64,000 bases of DNA from Lachnospiraceae bacterium. GTDB taxonomy: Bacteria; Bacillota; Clostridia; Lachnospirales; Lachnospiraceae. The position numbers and the translations under genes are program-made. The notes under the pieces were generated by a model. That model was given only the letters and a program-made list of their open reading frames with translations, ran no database searches and was not told the origin of the DNA. The stretch spans positions 1 through 64,000 of the forward strand of contig JAISSU010000029.1 in assembly GCA_031272985.1 (NCBI GenBank), in the 5' to 3' direction. Shown piece by piece: positions 61,884-64,000 of this stretch (its first letter is position 1; each line of letters opens with the position of its first letter).

Positions 61884-63365
61884 ATGGACGATCGAGTAAA
61901 TAATTCAGGGGTGGTTCGCGCGGATGGCCGGCCAATGTACGGTCAGAATTCCGTCAGACGGCAGCCGGATCCGTATGCGCAAGGGGGCGCCACCTATCAG
62001 CAGCAAACACCGCCGCGCTCAGATAGAGCGCCATATTATGGCGCACCTAATTCAGGAAGAGCCGATTATCAGGCGGCACCTGAATCAGGCTCATATTATC
62101 AGCAGCCGACAGGGCAGCAAAGTAGACCTAAATACGCTAATTTAGAGGAATTAGAGCGGGCTTATTTATCCGGCCAGCAGGTTAAGAGCGATGATTATCC
62201 GCCGGATCCGTATATTCAGAATGCTTATAAGCAGGAGAACGCACCTACATATAGTGCTAATCCTTACGCGAGTGCACCTGCGCAGGATTCCTACAGAGCA
62301 CCTGAAAGCGCACCCACTCAGAATTCTTACGGTTATCAGGATTTAGGCAGACGCCAAAGTTATGAGCCTCCCAGACAGGAGCCTGAGACTTATGATTCAG
62401 GCAGATATAGTAGCTACGAACCTCCGCGTCAGGAGAGTGAGAGTTACGAGGCACCCAGACGTGCGGCTTACGAGCCTCCCAGACAGGAGAGCGAGACTTA
62501 TGAGGCACCCAGACGCGCAGCAGCTTACGAGCCACCGCGCCAGGAAGTCGAAAGCTATGAGGCACCCAGACGCAATGTTTATGAGGCACCTCGTCAGGAG
62601 TATGAGAGCTACGAAGCGCCCAGACGCCAAAGTTACGAAGCACCGCGTCAGGAACCCGAGACATATGATTCGGGCAGACGCAGCTCTTATGACACACAGA
62701 ATGTAGGCATGGAGTCTATTTACGGTAATGCTGACTCCGACAGATCATATACAGGGAGATTGGACGCTCGTTCTTCTTCATATCATAAAGAGCCTGAGAA
62801 TGAGCCGGTTTACACAGCTCCCGTTCCGGAGAGATATCCCGTATATTCGGATCAGGAAAGAGAGCCAGTCTACACATCACAAAGCGATGAGAATCCGTAT
62901 TATTATGATGATATACCGGATGATTCCCATTCGGAGCCTGTATTTGATGAACCGCTTTATACCGATCCTCCGTTTAGAGAAGGGAGCACTCGCAGATCCA
63001 CTTATGATGGCAGGAGAAGAGACGAGCGTTCTACGGGACAGATTACACCGGTTGCGGATTCAGATTCCAGAGAGCGGGATCAGTCTCCGAGGCTACGCCC
63101 TGACCGTCCGCAGATGACGACATTTAAATGGATTCTCACACTGATAGTTGGAGCGATACCTATTGTCGGATTAGTCATGTATCTGATTTGGGCATTTAAC
63201 CACAATGGTTATCTTAGCAGAAGGAGATACTGCCGTGCATGGCTGATTCTTTGGGTGATAATGCTTGCATTCTCCATAATAATGTCAGTGATACTGCTTC
63301 AGGCATTTAAATTGCAGATTAACAATATACTACAATTCCTGAATTTAGGCTATGTAATACAATAA
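61884..63365 (+). CDS. Large disordered repeat protein with C-terminal membrane hairpin
   Basis: 493 residues. The first 400 are low complexity, rich in Tyr, Pro, Arg, Glu, Ser and Gln. About residues 160-270 form degenerate repeats of a unit near YEAPRRxSYEPPRQE with a period of about 18-20. The last 90 residues carry two membrane helices with the motif GLVMYLIWAFNHNGYLSRRR and YCRAWLI between. The same C-terminal module is in the small protein encoded next. I know no function; the long tail would lie on one side of the membrane and could bind partners or be phosphorylated. ATG 61884 has AGGAGGGG upstream; an earlier in-frame ATG lacks one. Confidence 0.75.
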   Translation: MDDRVNNSGVVRADGRPMYGQNSVRRQPDPYAQGGATYQQQTPPRSDRAPYYGAPNSGRADYQAAPESGSYYQQPTGQQSRPKYANLEELERAYLSGQQVKSDDYPPDPYIQNAYKQENAPTYSANPYASAPAQDSYRAPESAPTQNSYGYQDLGRRQSYEPPRQEPETYDSGRYSSYEPPRQESESYEAPRRAAYEPPRQESETYEAPRRAAAYEPPRQEVESYEAPRRNVYEAPRQEYESYEAPRRQSYEAPRQEPETYDSGRRSSYDTQNVGMESIYGNADSDRSYTGRLDARSSSYHKEPENEPVYTAPVPERYPVYSDQEREPVYTSQSDENPYYYDDIPDDSHSEPVFDEPLYTDPPFREGSTRRSTYDGRRRDERSTGQITPVADSDSRERDQSPRLRPDRPQMTTFKWILTLIVGAIPIVGLVMYLIWAFNHNGYLSRRRYCRAWLILWVIMLAFSIIMSVILLQAFKLQINNILQFLNLGYVIQ

Positions 63366-63376
63366 TTAATTAGTTA

Positions 63377-63426
63377 TTAGCCCTGTCGTTGCAAAGGAGC
63401 AACCCTTTGTGATGGCAGGGTTAATT
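63377..63426 (+). terminator. Extended hairpin between the two related membrane protein genes
   Basis: CCCTG (63382-63386) pairs with CAGGG (63417-63421), extended by TTA/TAA outside, and CAAAGG pairs with CCTTTG inside. TTAATTTAT follows. It may be a leaky terminator between the two genes. Confidence 0.55.
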
Positions 63427-63452
63427 TATAAAAGGGAAAAGGAGGAATCAGA

Positions 63453-63797
63453 ATGGAAGGGGATTACAATCAGCAAAACACAGGTTATTCGGCACCACAG
63501 GCGCCGCAAGGGCAGTATAATTATGCCCCTCCGGCTAATACAGGCTCAGGTATGGATGAGACACCTATGACATTGGGGGATTGGGTACTCACGATTCTCG
63601 CGCTTTTGATACCTTGCGCAGGTATTATTTTGTATCTTGTTTGGGCATTTGGCTCAACAGGAAATGTAAATCGCAGGAATTACTGTCGCGCATATCTGAT
63701 AATATTGCTGGCGGAGGTCATTATCAGCATTATCATATCAGTCACGATGAGTGGCTTGATACTCAGTTTGATAAATAGTGCCTCGAGCTATTATTAA
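63453..63797 (+). CDS. Small membrane protein related to the previous gene product
   Basis: 114 residues. A short Gln/Pro/Ala/Tyr-rich N-terminus (about 1-38) is followed by two membrane helices separated by YLVWAFGSTGNVNRRNYCRA, clearly the same module as in the preceding 493-residue protein (YLIWAFNHNG, then RRRYCRA). It looks like the paralogue with a minimal tail. The ATG follows AGGAGG. Function is unknown. An intrinsic terminator follows 24 bases after the stop. Confidence 0.78.
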   Translation: MEGDYNQQNTGYSAPQAPQGQYNYAPPANTGSGMDETPMTLGDWVLTILALLIPCAGIILYLVWAFGSTGNVNRRNYCRAYLIILLAEVIISIIISVTMSGLILSLINSASSYY

Positions 63798-63820
63798 GAA
63801 ACGCGAAATTTTTCACGTAA

Positions 63821-63850
63821 GGGCAGCCCCGGTGGTCGCCCTTTTTTATT
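63821..63850 (+). terminator. Intrinsic terminator
   Basis: GGGC.GCC and GGT.GCCC form a GC-rich stem with a short loop, directly followed by TTTTTTATT. It closes the transcription unit of the two related membrane proteins. Confidence 0.8.
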
Positions 63851-63880
63851 ATAAAAATATTGCCATATATATCGGAAGGC

Positions 63881-63963
63881 TGTCAATGCAGATTTTATGG
63901 CAATTTCCAATAGTTAATGCAGATTTTATGCGCGAATAAATGGGGATCAATGCAGATTTTATG
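63881..63963 (+). repeat. Three iterated 15-base repeats, possible insertion sequence end
   Basis: AATGCAGATTTTATG occurs at 63885-63899, 63916-63930 and 63949-63963, starting 31 and 33 bases apart; the first copy is preceded by TGTC. Iterated copies of a terminal motif are typical of IS21-family ends, where they bind transposase. No transposase gene is within the window, so this is a suggestion only. Confidence 0.5.
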
Positions 63964-64000
63964 CACATTAAGCATGAAATCGCGAAAATTAATTTTATTT

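Noticed and set aside
62257..62697. Overlapping open frames on both strands in the Tyr/Pro/Arg-repeat gene
   Set aside because: They arise from the repetitive DNA; only the plus frame joins to the recognisable membrane module and has a ribosome site.
62340..62700. Possible CRISPR array
   Set aside because: The repeats are in frame, degenerate, contiguous without unique spacers, and encode a protein repeat. The same holds for the MORN region at 37535-38290.

Overview
The window looks like chromosome from an anaerobic, low-to-mid GC member of the Clostridia (Bacillota), most like the Lachnospiraceae. This is inferred from the gene set: a six-gene Rnf complex, an Nfn-type transhydrogenase pair, Fhs plus FolD, Rex, a BceRSAB-type module, several Clostridia-type ABC transporters, SleB-like hydrolases and the cmk-ispH-rpsA order. 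Genes are dense. No rRNA, tRNA, CRISPR array or complete mobile element was seen, and no stretch over 300 bases lacks a gene.

Layout. 1-3085: the 3' end of an AAA-ATPase-like gene, then metG, a TatD-type nuclease and a DtxR/MntR-type regulator. 3159-9710 (minus): a response regulator and histidine kinase with their ABC transporter (BCE type), then lplA and lipA for lipoate. 9711-14762: the branched-chain amino acid transporter operon livKHMGF behind a strong promoter and a long leader hairpin. 14786-19181: a HAD phosphatase, two tandem PcsB-coil/SleB-type cell wall hydrolases and a DUF4143 ATPase. 19432-21777: a polar amino acid ABC transporter. 21832-24291 (minus): TetR regulator, lipid kinase and PAP2 phosphatase. 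24494-30783: a BMP-type nucleoside ABC transporter ending in an MTA/SAH-deaminase-like amidohydrolase. 30812-33803: an aminotransferase and the ACT-domain/PFL-family (DUF711) pair.

33831-38299 is the least ordinary part. It holds a LemA-like membrane protein, a small polytopic membrane protein, a membrane-anchored caspase-like protease fused to a DUF6273 domain, and a TIR domain protein with eleven MORN repeats. A 70-base two-hairpin element lies 16 bases before the start codons of both the PFL-family gene and the TIR gene, and its first stem shows compensatory changes. A TIR next to a caspase-like protease recalls type IV Thoeris immunity, but the domain architecture here differs, so this is only a candidate for a new signalling or defence locus.

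38334-64000 is mostly core metabolism: rex behind a structured leader, the NAD(P)HX repair enzyme, alr, a CorC-like CBS protein, yebC, a CFI-box-like protein, ftsK, fhs, folD, a zinc-ribbon/TPR protein, nfnA and gltA/nfnB, cmk-ispH-rpsA, rnfCDGEAB and a DUF2752 protein. Fhs/FolD (one-carbon flow), NfnAB (NADH, NADPH and ferredoxin exchange), Rnf (ferredoxin:NAD ion pump) and Rex (NADH sensing) together describe redox balancing in a fermentative anaerobe. The window ends with two related membrane proteins of unknown role, a terminator, and three iterated 15-base repeats that may be the end of an insertion sequence.
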